A DNA stretch of 46,869 nt, from the IMG/VR virus record IMGVR_UViG_3300042544_000493, positions 1-46,869 of that record. One strand, given 5' to 3'. A program made the translations under genes and the position numbers. This stretch comes from a virus. Below the pieces are notes generated by a model that searched no databases, was not told where the DNA came from, and saw only the letters and a program-made list of their open reading frames with translations. How positions within the stretch are numbered: position 1 is the stretch's first letter; every line of letters starts with the position of its first letter. Shown in pieces: positions 39,885-46,869 of this stretch.

Positions 39885-40081
39885 ACAACCACCACAACAC
39901 CATCCTGCATCACTACAGGAACAGAACGAAACCCTTGTTCTTTCAAGAATGCTAACGCTTCTGGGTTTTCTTCTAACTTAATCTCTGTGAACTCTTTCCC
40001 CTGAGCTTTAAGCTTATTCTTCACAGTAACACAATTAGGACATACGTTTTTACTAAATACTACTAACCCTTCAGAATACAT
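39881..40081 (-). CDS. Glutaredoxin / NrdH-like protein
   Basis: 66 residues with CPNC near residue 14 (VVFSKNVCPNCVTVKNKLKA), FTEIKLEENPEALAF and a cis-Pro segment SVPVVMQDG: a minimal thioredoxin fold, NrdH-like. It would re-reduce the Cys pair at the NrdA C-terminus. It is immediately upstream of nrdA with a four-base overlap, and GAAGGAG precedes its ATG. Whether it takes electrons from glutathione or thioredoxin reductase is not clear. Confidence 0.85.
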   Translation of the reverse strand: MYSEGLVVFSKNVCPNCVTVKNKLKAQGKEFTEIKLEENPEALAFLKEQGFRSVPVVMQDGVVVVV

Positions 40082-40083
40082 TA

Positions 40084-40452
40084 TTACTCCTTCAATCCTA
40101 ATGCTTTGAAAAATTCTTCATTGTACTCGAACAGATACTTCACCATATTGTCTTTACCACGTTTCTTCCATGCTTCGTCACTGCGCTCATACCCACTATA
40201 GATATAACCACCCGTCTGTTCAAGGTTAGTGATAGGAGAACGAAAGGTTTGTCCATCAGCTAACTCTAAACGCTCATAAGGTCGGTTAGTATCAACACCA
40301 AACAAATGAAGCATTGCCTTAATAAGCTTATCGTCTTGTGTAGCGCAATACCCTTGCTTACATACTTCTGTGTTAGCTAAATCAACTAATGCTACATTGT
40401 AATTAAAATCGAAGTACTTGTCATCAATTTTTGGTAAATCTTTCAGATCCAT
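40084..40452 (-). CDS. Hypothetical protein in the nucleotide operon
   Basis: 122 residues between thyX and the glutaredoxin gene, overlapping thyX by one base (TAATG). Contains LFGVDTNRPYERLELADGQT and DNMVKYLFEYNEEFFKALG. No family recognised. Its place in the dNTP operon hints at a nucleotide-related or regulatory role, but no motif supports that. Confidence 0.5.
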   Translation of the reverse strand: MDLKDLPKIDDKYFDFNYNVALVDLANTEVCKQGYCATQDDKLIKAMLHLFGVDTNRPYERLELADGQTFRSPITNLEQTGGYIYSGYERSDEAWKKRGKDNMVKYLFEYNEEFFKALGLKE

Positions 40453-41144
40453 TATTGTTGCTCCGTTAATACTTTACTCAGTGAAGGGAAATACTTCAGT
40501 AAGAATCCTTTAGCTGCGTCAGCAATGTCACAATGTTCATCTTGCGTTACCCCACGTTCAGAACGTAATCCTGTGTAATGAATCCATGTGCGAACTGTAC
40601 CATTCATATACATAGCTGACATAGTAAGACCTTCCGGCATAAATACACGAGTGCATTCTTTTGCAGCATCACGACTGCGCCACTTCTTAACTTTAGCCTG
40701 AATTAGTTGGATGACTTCTTCTTGGTCAGCATACCACTCGGTTTCATCTTCTTGACTGAATGCACCAGCGATTGAATTCTGACGATTCTTTGTATCTTGT
40801 TTACGCAGCTCTCGCAGACAGAACATATCATCTGTTACATCAGCATACCGCTGGCTAAACTCTTGAAACTTAGCTGAGCTATGCCGCAGTACTTGGCGGC
40901 TAATATCACGAGGAGCTTTAATCTCCAACACTAAGTTAGCCATATCAAACACAGACCAATGACCATTACGAGCGCAATAGGCTAACAGCTTGTCTGCTGT
41001 GTCAAAATCTAGTTGATTGTTTGGATTACTTACACGAGCTTGATAACTGATTAAGCCTTCACTATCGGGGATATAATCAACCAAAGGGACTGTAATACCG
41101 ATTGCGTTTACTTCATACTTATCTTTAAAATGTTCTACCTTCAA
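40452..41144 (-). CDS. thyX: Flavin-dependent thymidylate synthase ThyX
   Basis: 230 residues; makes dTMP from dUMP with FAD and methylene-tetrahydrofolate. Diagnostic segments: YCARNGHWSVFDMANLVLEI, RQVLRHSSAKFQEFSQRYAD near residue 88 (ThyX motif RHRx7S, here RHS at the third position) and RTWIHYTGLR (dUMP-binding part). The start is TTG 41144 with AAGGAG seven bases upstream; no ATG is available. The Ser in place of the second Arg of the motif deserves a check. Neighbours are the MazG-like and reductase genes. Confidence 0.85.
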   Translation of the reverse strand: MKVEHFKDKYEVNAIGITVPLVDYIPDSEGLISYQARVSNPNNQLDFDTADKLLAYCARNGHWSVFDMANLVLEIKAPRDISRQVLRHSSAKFQEFSQRYADVTDDMFCLRELRKQDTKNRQNSIAGAFSQEDETEWYADQEEVIQLIQAKVKKWRSRDAAKECTRVFMPEGLTMSAMYMNGTVRTWIHYTGLRSERGVTQDEHCDIADAAKGFLLKYFPSLSKVLTEQQ

Positions 41145-41148
41145 ACTA

Positions 41149-41337
41149 CTACTCCTTGTTTAGTTCAACAAACTTCACATTCTCTAAACCAATCTTACGC
41201 CGATACCGATTGAAAAGCAAGCTTAACATTTGTGTATCTCTATTCGCAATACTAACAGCTTTAATCACTCCACGAAATACACTATGATTTGTTGATACAT
41301 ATTCAAATGACCATTCAGTGATAATTGGTTCAATCAT
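41149..41337 (-). CDS. Small hypothetical protein
   Basis: 62 residues (MIEPIITEWSFEYVSTNHSV, then LLFNRYRRKIGLENVKFVEL), beta-strand-like and basic. Starts in an ATGA overlap with the MazG-like gene and ends just before thyX. No family recognised. Confidence 0.55.
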   Translation of the reverse strand: MIEPIITEWSFEYVSTNHSVFRGVIKAVSIANRDTQMLSLLFNRYRRKIGLENVKFVELNKE

Positions 41338-41693
41338 AAGCTCTCCAACACTTCACGTTCAGCGGTTAAGTCACGAGTGAAAGCATCTTCTTCCGTGAAC
41401 TTGTCAGGGAAGCGTGTCTTCAGTTTACTAATCACCCGATTCATCTCTGTTTCAAAGTCTGTGTCTAGCTCATCAAACAGAATAGCCAGATACCAAAGAA
41501 TATCACCAGCTTCTTCTTTAATGTTTACAACATCTAATTCTTTGCCATAATACTTTGCTTTCTTCAAAGCATCTTGTAACTCACCAGCTTCAGTTACACA
41601 CCCGTCAATAGCATGTTCAATACGGTGATTCTGTGGAAAGTAGTTCGGCGACTCTGTACGAATTGCATCTTTGATAAATTGTTTACTGTTCAC
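41334..41693 (-). CDS. MazG-like nucleotide pyrophosphohydrolase
   Basis: 119 residues. The all-alpha NTP-PPase pattern is clear: GCVTEAGELQDALKKAKYYG (ExxE-type metal site) and NIKEEAGDILWYLAILFDEL (EExxD site). Such enzymes hydrolyse non-canonical or excess dNTPs, e.g. dUTP or dCTP, and may guard dNTP quality beside ThyX. AAGGAG before ATG. Substrate cannot be read from sequence. Confidence 0.82.
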   Translation of the reverse strand: MNSKQFIKDAIRTESPNYFPQNHRIEHAIDGCVTEAGELQDALKKAKYYGKELDVVNIKEEAGDILWYLAILFDELDTDFETEMNRVISKLKTRFPDKFTEEDAFTRDLTAEREVLESL

Positions 41694-41705
41694 TAATTCA
41701 CTCCT

Positions 41706-41876
41706 TTATAAATAAGTGTAATCTTCAGAGATTATTTCACCATTCAACATCACTTGAATAACTATGACATCATCGCAGTTTCGAGAATCTTTATATATTC
41801 GCACACTCAATTGTTCTAGTAACAACTCTCTTACGTAGTTGTCAAATTCGTCTTTGGTATCTAGTGACAATTTCAC
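41706..41876 (-). CDS. Small hypothetical protein
   Basis: 56 residues from GTG 41876 with a strong TAAGGAGAG site upstream: MKLSLDTKDEFDNYVRELLL, then IYKDSRNCDDVIVIQVMLNG. It fills the gap between neighbours exactly, as expected for a real gene, and was found by hand because of its GTG start. No family recognised. Confidence 0.6.
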   Translation of the reverse strand: MKLSLDTKDEFDNYVRELLLEQLSVRIYKDSRNCDDVIVIQVMLNGEIISEDYTYL

Positions 41877-41887
41877 TAATTCTCTCC

Positions 41888-42592
41888 TTATTTAATACGA
41901 GCTTTGATGAAGTAACTTTTCGGAGCTGCGCTATGTTTTCCATCGACACTGAAGCCAAAGCAATAACCACTGAAAAATACTTCATCCGTAACCTTAGTGA
42001 CAGTATTAACATATCCATAATTGTCTAAGAATTCCCAACCTTCTTCCATAGCCTGTTGCCAATCTTCAAGAGTCATTTCTGAAATTGGTCTGAATTGTTG
42101 TTCTTTCTGTTTACCCGCCAAGCTATCATAGGCAGCAAATAAGGTGTCTAACTGATCCAACAGTTCACCTTCTCGTGTAGAACCACCATCACCTTTTTTA
42201 TAAGAATGATGTTTCAGCATCTTCTCATTCAATGCACGATAGGTAGATGCTTGTTGACCTAAAGCTGTGTAATCTGTTTCTAATGTAATCTCAGCAACAA
42301 GCTCACGAAGCATATTTATTTCGTCAATCAGTGAATCGTATTCCTCTTGAGTGATACGCACAAACGCATCTGATTGCTTGATGATTACTTCTGGGTCTTG
42401 TTCTTCGGCGGTTTCATCAACAACTTTCCAAATACCCTCTTTAATTCTGGAAATAATGTCATCTTCGCTATACACGGTAGTAGACCACCCTGTCCGTAGG
42501 TTAGTTACTTCTGGATACCCATCACCCAACATAACAACGTTGTATGTGTTTCCTGACACAGCAAACTTAAACGGAAACTTTAATTCACTCAT
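41888..42592 (-). CDS. Hypothetical protein
   Basis: 234 residues, acidic, first gene after the promoter at 42638-42666, with GAGGAGAG before ATG. The first half has beta strands (FKFAVSGNTYNVVMLGDGYP), the middle is helical with a possible coiled coil (YDSLIDEINMLRELVAEITL), the last third has aromatic strands (EEGWEFLDNYGYVNTVTKVT). No family recognised. Confidence 0.55.
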   Translation of the reverse strand: MSELKFPFKFAVSGNTYNVVMLGDGYPEVTNLRTGWSTTVYSEDDIISRIKEGIWKVVDETAEEQDPEVIIKQSDAFVRITQEEYDSLIDEINMLRELVAEITLETDYTALGQQASTYRALNEKMLKHHSYKKGDGGSTREGELLDQLDTLFAAYDSLAGKQKEQQFRPISEMTLEDWQQAMEEGWEFLDNYGYVNTVTKVTDEVFFSGYCFGFSVDGKHSAAPKSYFIKARIK

Positions 42593-42637
42593 ATTTCTCT
42601 CCTCATTATTGACACAGGAACGTGTTGTCAGGCTATT

Positions 42638-42666
42638 ATTCTACACAACTTCAATTCCCGTGTCAA
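42638..42666 (-). promoter_or_regulatory. Strong sigma-70-type promoter, leftward
   Basis: Minus strand TTGACA (42666-42661), 17-base spacer, TAGAAT (42643-42638; 5/6). It lies in a 92-base gap before ATG 42592 and may start transcription of the nucleotide operon. An imperfect inverted repeat TGACAC/GTGTTGTCA (42610-42630) follows in the leader. Confidence 0.7.
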
Positions 42667-42684
42667 GCGTTTGTTTAGGTTTAT

Positions 42685-43650
42685 TTAGCTTACTACATTG
42701 AGATGCAAAGCATCCCGTTCTTCTTTAGTGAACAAGTTCTTACTGCTTCGTGTAGTTGCGCCACAATCTAAACAACGGTACTGCTGAAACTTACTCTTAG
42801 ACGTAAAAGCAAAACCATCTTCGACAACAGACTTACTACCACAACGACAAACATGCTCACCAATATCGCCAAACAGGTTCAGGTTTGGATGCGTCTTATC
42901 CCAAGGAGCTAACTTGATGTAAAGTTCTTCCAGTGACAACACATCATATTTGTTATATGTCTCGCATTCTTCCCAAGCCTCAATATTATCATTAAGCATC
43001 TGTTTCCACAACTCAAACCCTGAGAACTTGTTGTGTTTCTGCTTCTTGTATTTGACGCACAATTTATCCGTCATCCACTCCAATTTGTTAGAAGTGAAAC
43101 CAAACACAGCTTTAGCAATCTGTAATGTATCAATATGCTTGAATGGTCGTGGTGGCTGATAACCCTTCAGAATGAAACGGGCGTTTAGTTTCTTAGCATC
43201 GAACTTTTTAGAGTTCTGTCCAATCACTACATCAGCTTCATTAATGAGATTCCACATCATATCCAAAATAACACTGTCATCTTCTTGACTGACCACACCA
43301 CGTAAATCTCTATAGAAAATTTCAGACTCATCTGAACCTAACCACTTTGCGGCTGCTGACAGAATAAACCATTCACCTTCGATTTGATTAAGACCTACGT
43401 TCTGTTGCCACAGCCCCCAAGTGTATGAGCGAAGCGGTGCAGTCTCAATATCAAGAAGCAACACCTTAGCACCTTTCGGCTGAGATAGCGCCTCAGAATC
43501 GTTCTCAGAGCGTTTTAAGCTACTAATGTATTCATTCACCTGCGACTTTCCACGACCCAACATCTTAGCAATCGTTCTGCCTGATTGTACACCAGTAGCT
43601 AATAACTCGTCAACCTTACTGTGCCACTCTTTACGTTTAATATTAGTCAT
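42685..43650 (-). CDS. DEDD-type 3'-5' exonuclease with HTH and zinc-ribbon ends
   Basis: 321 residues. N-terminal helix-turn-helix (LLATGVQSGRTIAKMLGRGK); RNase H-like core with LLLDIETAP (first acidic pair, near residue 70), DVVIGQNSKKFDAKKLNARF (Asn/Asp site) and YNKYDVLSLEELY (last Asp); C-terminal four-Cys zinc ribbon CRCG...CLDCG near residue 280. This is the exonuclease type related to DnaQ/PolB proofreading domains and often named a DNA-polymerase exonuclease subunit in phages. No polymerase is in the window. The HTH plus zinc ribbon suggests it binds specific DNA. Confidence 0.72.
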   Translation of the reverse strand: MTNIKRKEWHSKVDELLATGVQSGRTIAKMLGRGKSQVNEYISSLKRSENDSEALSQPKGAKVLLLDIETAPLRSYTWGLWQQNVGLNQIEGEWFILSAAAKWLGSDESEIFYRDLRGVVSQEDDSVILDMMWNLINEADVVIGQNSKKFDAKKLNARFILKGYQPPRPFKHIDTLQIAKAVFGFTSNKLEWMTDKLCVKYKKQKHNKFSGFELWKQMLNDNIEAWEECETYNKYDVLSLEELYIKLAPWDKTHPNLNLFGDIGEHVCRCGSKSVVEDGFAFTSKSKFQQYRCLDCGATTRSSKNLFTKEERDALHLNVVS

Positions 43651-43855
43651 TGCGCATTAACTCCCGTTGCAATAAAACAATTTCATTTTCTAAACTACGA
43701 ATAGTTCCACGAAGCTCTAAGATTTCTTCATCTTTCTCTAAGAGCTTTTCTTCATACTCATCTTCTAATTCATCTGTAGCTTTCTCAACAGCTTCTTCAA
43801 TAAGAATCTTTACAGCAAGTTCAATATCTTCTACGTGTCGAATTGGGATATGCAC
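43643..43855 (-). CDS. Small coiled-coil protein
   Basis: 70 residues, GTG start immediately after the upstream stop with GGAGG before it. After a short VEDIELAVKILIEEAVEKAT start it is one long charged coiled coil (EYEEKLLEKDEEILELRGTI, SLENEIVLLQREL). Probably a small oligomer or adaptor; function unknown. Overlaps the exonuclease gene start by 8 bases. Confidence 0.6.
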   Translation of the reverse strand: MHIPIRHVEDIELAVKILIEEAVEKATDELEDEYEEKLLEKDEEILELRGTIRSLENEIVLLQRELMRND

Positions 43856-44164
43856 TTACACATCCTCCCGTAATTTAGCTAATACACCTTCAACGTTTAG
43901 TTCGTCTGAGTGTTGTAGAATACTCAGAAGTTCTTCTCTGTGTTCAATAAACAAATCGTAGAACTCAGCAGGGTCACAGCCTGTGTATTCTACAATGTCA
44001 AATAAGAAATTATACAAAGCATCATTCAATTCATATTCTGCTTTCAATACCACAAATTGCTGTACGTTGAATAATCGTCCCTGTAGCTCAGGGAACAGTT
44101 TGTATAATGTTCCATTCTCTAAGAGTTCTGTAAACTCATGTGTTGTTAGTTGGTAAATACTCAT
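43856..44164 (-). CDS. Small acidic hypothetical protein
   Basis: 102 residues, acidic and helical (TTHEFTELLENGTLYKLF, FLFDIVEYTGCDPAEFYDLF, EHREELLSILQHSDELNVEG). ATGA overlap with the HNH gene upstream and TAAGTG coupling to the next. No family recognised. Confidence 0.55.
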   Translation of the reverse strand: MSIYQLTTHEFTELLENGTLYKLFPELQGRLFNVQQFVVLKAEYELNDALYNFLFDIVEYTGCDPAEFYDLFIEHREELLSILQHSDELNVEGVLAKLREDV

Positions 44165-44697
44165 TTATTCTCCTTCAGATATTCTCTGATTTGTTCTTTA
44201 CGTTTTGCTGCATTTGAAGCGGGGGTAATTTCCTTTTCAAGAAGAAATTCACGATCCTTTTTTGCCTTACAGATTTCAATGATCGTCTTTTCAAGAATTG
44301 CCTCGTCGTATGTTATTCCTTGTCGTTCTGCATAACTCTTGGCCTTATGCGCTTCTGGGCTGACTAACTGCAAACTGTTTGGTGGCGGAATTAAGTGCTT
44401 GATAAAATCAAGAATGTCTGCTTCGTCATTCAGCGGTACATTACCAATTATGTGATCCACTTGAAGCTTACTTTTTCCTTCCCATTCCCCAGACAACGCA
44501 CAGTAAGCACCAGACTTAGCTCTGCCTGTGTAATCTTCAGGTGGTGGTGAGCAATTCAGATTCTTGAACGTTATCTTAATCGGAGATGTATTCCAAACAG
44601 CTTTACGTAATGAGCCACGTAAGTAGGTGTAGAAACTACTCTTTGTGGGCCATAATTCAGGATACCAAAGCCACGGCTCAAACTCATCATTCAACAT
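44161..44697 (-). CDS. HNH endonuclease
   Basis: 178 residues from ATG 44697 (AAGGAG upstream, inside the end of the preceding gene). The core is GAYCALSGEWEGKSKLQVDH then IIGN, and LQLVSPEAHKAKSYAERQG: a DHI-GN-NLQL-H pattern of HNH nucleases. The first part (WYPELWPTKSSFYTYLRGSL) is unusual. It may be a phage nuclease of DNA metabolism, or a free-standing homing enzyme. It starts within a second, different HNH gene. Confidence 0.72.
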   Translation of the reverse strand: MLNDEFEPWLWYPELWPTKSSFYTYLRGSLRKAVWNTSPIKITFKNLNCSPPPEDYTGRAKSGAYCALSGEWEGKSKLQVDHIIGNVPLNDEADILDFIKHLIPPPNSLQLVSPEAHKAKSYAERQGITYDEAILEKTIIEICKAKKDREFLLEKEITPASNAAKRKEQIREYLKENK

Positions 44698-45646
44698 TAC
44701 GATACTCCTTGTGATGATAAATGTTAGTAAAATATTTAGTAAAACCCTCATATACGCGAGGTAGTTTAAAAGTAAAATTTGATAAGTCAATATCAACATT
44801 AGTAAATGAAATTCTAGTTTTGTTCACTATACCTTCTACCAAAATATTGTTACCAAACAAGTAGTAAATAAAATCTTCGGTTGATATTCCACACTTCTTT
44901 ACCAAAGCAAGAAAGTTAGGTGGTGACACAAATACATCTTTGATGTTATACTCCACGCCATCGAAAATTAAAAAATATTTCTTAGTTTTCACTGGAAGCA
45001 CTAACGCATCGGTCAAAGACATACCAAGTTTTGTTATCCTATCATGCAATATTGAAGGGTTAAGATTGTACTTCTCTGCCATAGCGGCCAGATGTAATTC
45101 TTCCTCACCGTCATTTATAATATGTGGTTTACCTACTTGCCCCTCAGCAAAACGACGATTCACCACCTGCTCAGATCGGGTAGACCATTTGCAATTACTT
45201 TTGTTGTAATCACCATTGTTGTCTATTCTATCAATTTCTAACCCTTCGATAAAAGAATCTTCCATGTCTTCCAGAAAATTATAAAACCCTTTTGGGTTAG
45301 TAAAACCCCACTCATCGCATACCTTAATTCCCCTTCCACCATAATGCTTGTAATCTTTTCTATTTTCATTTAAACATCTTCTGTTCATAGAGTGCCAAAC
45401 ATCATAAAGTTTGTGTGAAGACAATCCGTGAGTTCTGTTGAGCTTCGACGCTTGTTCAGCCGCAAAACATCCACAGGAAGTGGAGTCGCCATTAAGTAAG
45501 CTGTCTTGTCTAACTATCTTAGTCTCACCGCAAACACATAAGCATTTTGCCTTATAATACCTACCTAAACGTTGAACATCGGTAATTGTCCACCTACCGT
45601 ATGTTTCACCGATATTTATTTTAGGAGGTAACTGTTGTCTACCCAT
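44687..45646 (-). CDS. Free-standing HNH homing-type endonuclease
   Basis: 319 residues. Residues about 10-65 have a Cys-rich zinc segment (CLCVCGETKIVRQDSLLNGD, STSCGC); residues about 70-170 carry the phage HNH pattern THGLSSHKLYDVWHSMNRRC, HYGGRGIKVCDEW, EIDRIDNNGDYNKSNCKWST and EQVVNRR. The C-terminal half is A+T-rich, with FDGVEYNIKDVF as a probable DNA-recognition unit. It overlaps the genes on both sides (stop of the exonuclease gene, start of the other HNH gene), typical of an inserted mobile nuclease gene. Confidence 0.85.
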   Translation of the reverse strand: MGRQQLPPKINIGETYGRWTITDVQRLGRYYKAKCLCVCGETKIVRQDSLLNGDSTSCGCFAAEQASKLNRTHGLSSHKLYDVWHSMNRRCLNENRKDYKHYGGRGIKVCDEWGFTNPKGFYNFLEDMEDSFIEGLEIDRIDNNGDYNKSNCKWSTRSEQVVNRRFAEGQVGKPHIINDGEEELHLAAMAEKYNLNPSILHDRITKLGMSLTDALVLPVKTKKYFLIFDGVEYNIKDVFVSPPNFLALVKKCGISTEDFIYYLFGNNILVEGIVNKTRISFTNVDIDLSNFTFKLPRVYEGFTKYFTNIYHHKEYRNVE

Positions 45647-46751
45647 AATTCACCCCTAATTTATTAAATGTGTTGACTATGTTATACACACCAGCTTCAT
45701 TGTAGTTTCGAAGCATATACAAAAGCATAGCATTCTCCTTTAACATATCCAACCAATTTCGTTTACTAACTTGACCTCTGTGAGATGTAAACTCAAACTC
45801 ACTTTCTCCGTAATACGTCTTATACGCCTCTACAACACGTTCATACATTTGTTTAGGTGTTTCACAATCTTCCAAGATTTGAAGTGCTGTGGCCTTACCT
45901 ACACCGCGTGGTTTAGCTAGTCCATACTTAGCGCAAAAATCGGGGTTCAGATTAGGTAGACCTTGTATATTATCAGTTGATAAATCTCCACTGAGCATTT
46001 GTGCAGCAAATGCTCTTGCACAATCCTCTATACTCGGTGTAGTAATCCCTTCCTCAACCTTATCATAATTAAATGATGGACAAGGTGTCATACGCAAGTC
46101 TTTATCAACAAAGGAGATAACGTATTTATGTTTACCTGTTTTTAAGAAATGTTTATATGACTCCCAACCTTTGATGCTAATTTCGTCATCCATTTCTAAG
46201 CCATCTTTAGCTACTAATACCTTGTTTCTGTACTTCTGAATAAAAGCCTCTCGCAACTCAAGGAACAAGATTGGTTTAGGTTTCCTAGCACCTTTATAGG
46301 GTAGGATATGTGCTACCTCATACCGAAAATTAGGTTCGAGACTTCCTATTCCGAGAACATAGGTCTTAGCCTTACTTGCCTTCTTAATGTCCCCAACTTT
46401 GTAATCAATCTGACTCAGACCATATTCAATTATTGTCATCTCTGGGTCTGGGGATTCTTTGACTCTTGCTGCTGTTTCAATTACGTAATCATCTGCCGAA
46501 ATTGGTGGTAAGCCTTTCTCCAAGCGCTCTTTATTTTGTTCTCCAATCCATCCACCATCTCTAGCTTTACCTCTGCCATAAAAAGCGGTTACGTTTTTAA
46601 ACTCTTTCTTTTTACCACGTTTGTTCGTTACAACAATATAATCTTCTTGAAGCATCTTGGCTGAACGAAATAACACTGTGTCAAAATCAACATAGCAGAC
46701 TTCATATTCATAAGCAATATCTTCAGAAGATTCGTTTGGTTTAAATACCAT
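45639..46751 (-). CDS. 5'-3' exonuclease / flap-nuclease family
   Basis: 370 residues. The pattern fits phage 5'-nucleases (T5 D15/T4 RNase H-like): VDFDTVLFRSAKML near the start (metal Asp), HILPYKGARKPKPILFLELR (the YKG...R helical-arch type region), KDGLEMDDEISIKGW and FVDKDLRMTPC (acidic metal-binding residues), GDLSTDNIQGLP, then the H3TH-like region LAKPRGVGKATALQI. It would remove primers or degrade DNA from 5' ends. ATG 46751 follows a TAG of the next upstream gene with GGAGAGGA before it. Confidence 0.75.
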   Translation of the reverse strand: MVFKPNESSEDIAYEYEVCYVDFDTVLFRSAKMLQEDYIVVTNKRGKKKEFKNVTAFYGRGKARDGGWIGEQNKERLEKGLPPISADDYVIETAARVKESPDPEMTIIEYGLSQIDYKVGDIKKASKAKTYVLGIGSLEPNFRYEVAHILPYKGARKPKPILFLELREAFIQKYRNKVLVAKDGLEMDDEISIKGWESYKHFLKTGKHKYVISFVDKDLRMTPCPSFNYDKVEEGITTPSIEDCARAFAAQMLSGDLSTDNIQGLPNLNPDFCAKYGLAKPRGVGKATALQILEDCETPKQMYERVVEAYKTYYGESEFEFTSHRGQVSKRNWLDMLKENAMLLYMLRNYNEAGVYNIVNTFNKLGVNYG

Positions 46752-46868
46752 CTAAATCCTCTCCAATTTACTAAGAAACCCTTTAGCTGTAAAACTCAAT
46801 TCTGCAAGAATGCGTTTGAGTCGTTTATTTTCTTTCTCTGAAGCATCTAACAACTGCTCTAATTGATG
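46752..46868 (-). CDS. C-terminal fragment of an unidentified protein
   Basis: A frame enters from the right edge on the minus strand and ends at TAG (46754-46752). The 38 residues, SEKENKRLKRILAEL in the middle and FLSKLERI at the end, look like a coiled coil. The stop abuts the exonuclease ATG. The start lies outside the window. Confidence 0.5.
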   Translation of the reverse strand, partial: HQLEQLLDASEKENKRLKRILAELSFTAKGFLSKLERI

Positions 46869-46869
46869 T

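Noticed and set aside
41707-41714. TATAAATA as a T4-type late promoter
   Set aside because: Points away from the local genes and no T4-like late sigma factor is visible; also found by chance at 2600.
1-46869. CRISPR arrays, insertion sequences, integrase or att site
   Set aside because: No regularly spaced repeats, no transposase or integrase motifs and no tRNA-like att core seen.

Overview
The window is part of the genome of a lytic tailed bacteriophage with a contractile tail (a myovirus), low in G+C and probably infecting a Gram-negative gammaproteobacterium. It carries terminase, portal, capsid, sheath, tube, tape-measure and baseplate genes, tailspikes with a carbohydrate-esterase domain, a GH24-type endolysin, and a nucleotide-metabolism block with class Ia ribonucleotide reductase and ThyX. 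No integrase, repressor, tRNA gene or CRISPR array is visible. Both ends of the window cut through genes, so this is not a complete genome.

Layout. Positions 1-3900 hold small early-type genes, a probable terminase small subunit, and two long gene-free stretches (125-495 and 2235-2896) full of perfect complementary segments that look like large structured RNAs; a GIY-YIG homing-type endonuclease follows. Positions 3912-24708 are the virion module on the plus strand: TerL, portal, XkdF-like prohead protease, scaffold, decoration protein, major capsid protein, neck proteins, sheath, tube, a second tube-like protein, frameshifted tail chaperone, tape measure, and a baseplate series ending in gp25-like, J-like and DUF2612-like proteins. 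Positions 24721-34444 hold tailspikes and fibres, with a lysis region (28948-30979) embedded between them. A bidirectional terminator at 34448-34472 separates this from a minus-strand block (34481-46868): small unknown genes, nrdB, nrdA, a glutaredoxin, thyX, a MazG-like gene, a DEDD-type exonuclease, two HNH genes and a 5'-3' exonuclease.

The most striking feature is intron load. Four group I introns interrupt terL (in the Walker A motif), the portal gene, the tape-measure gene (this one carries an HNH endonuclease gene and a consensus sigma-70-type promoter) and nrdA (between the catalytic Cys and Glu codons). For each I could place both splice sites from protein continuity, a terminal U.G pair in P1, a final intron G and shared core motifs. 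Three intron cores are very alike, which suggests spread within this phage lineage. Three free-standing endonuclease genes add to the homing burden.

How the genes work together: nrdA/nrdB/glutaredoxin/ThyX/MazG-like would remodel host nucleotides; the exonucleases would degrade or process DNA; terminase packages DNA through the portal into a protease-matured head; the sheath/tube/baseplate tail injects it; spikes with beta-helix and SGNH-esterase domains probably act on host surface polysaccharide; the endolysin with holin candidates releases progeny. Gene functions come from reading the proteins, not from database searches.
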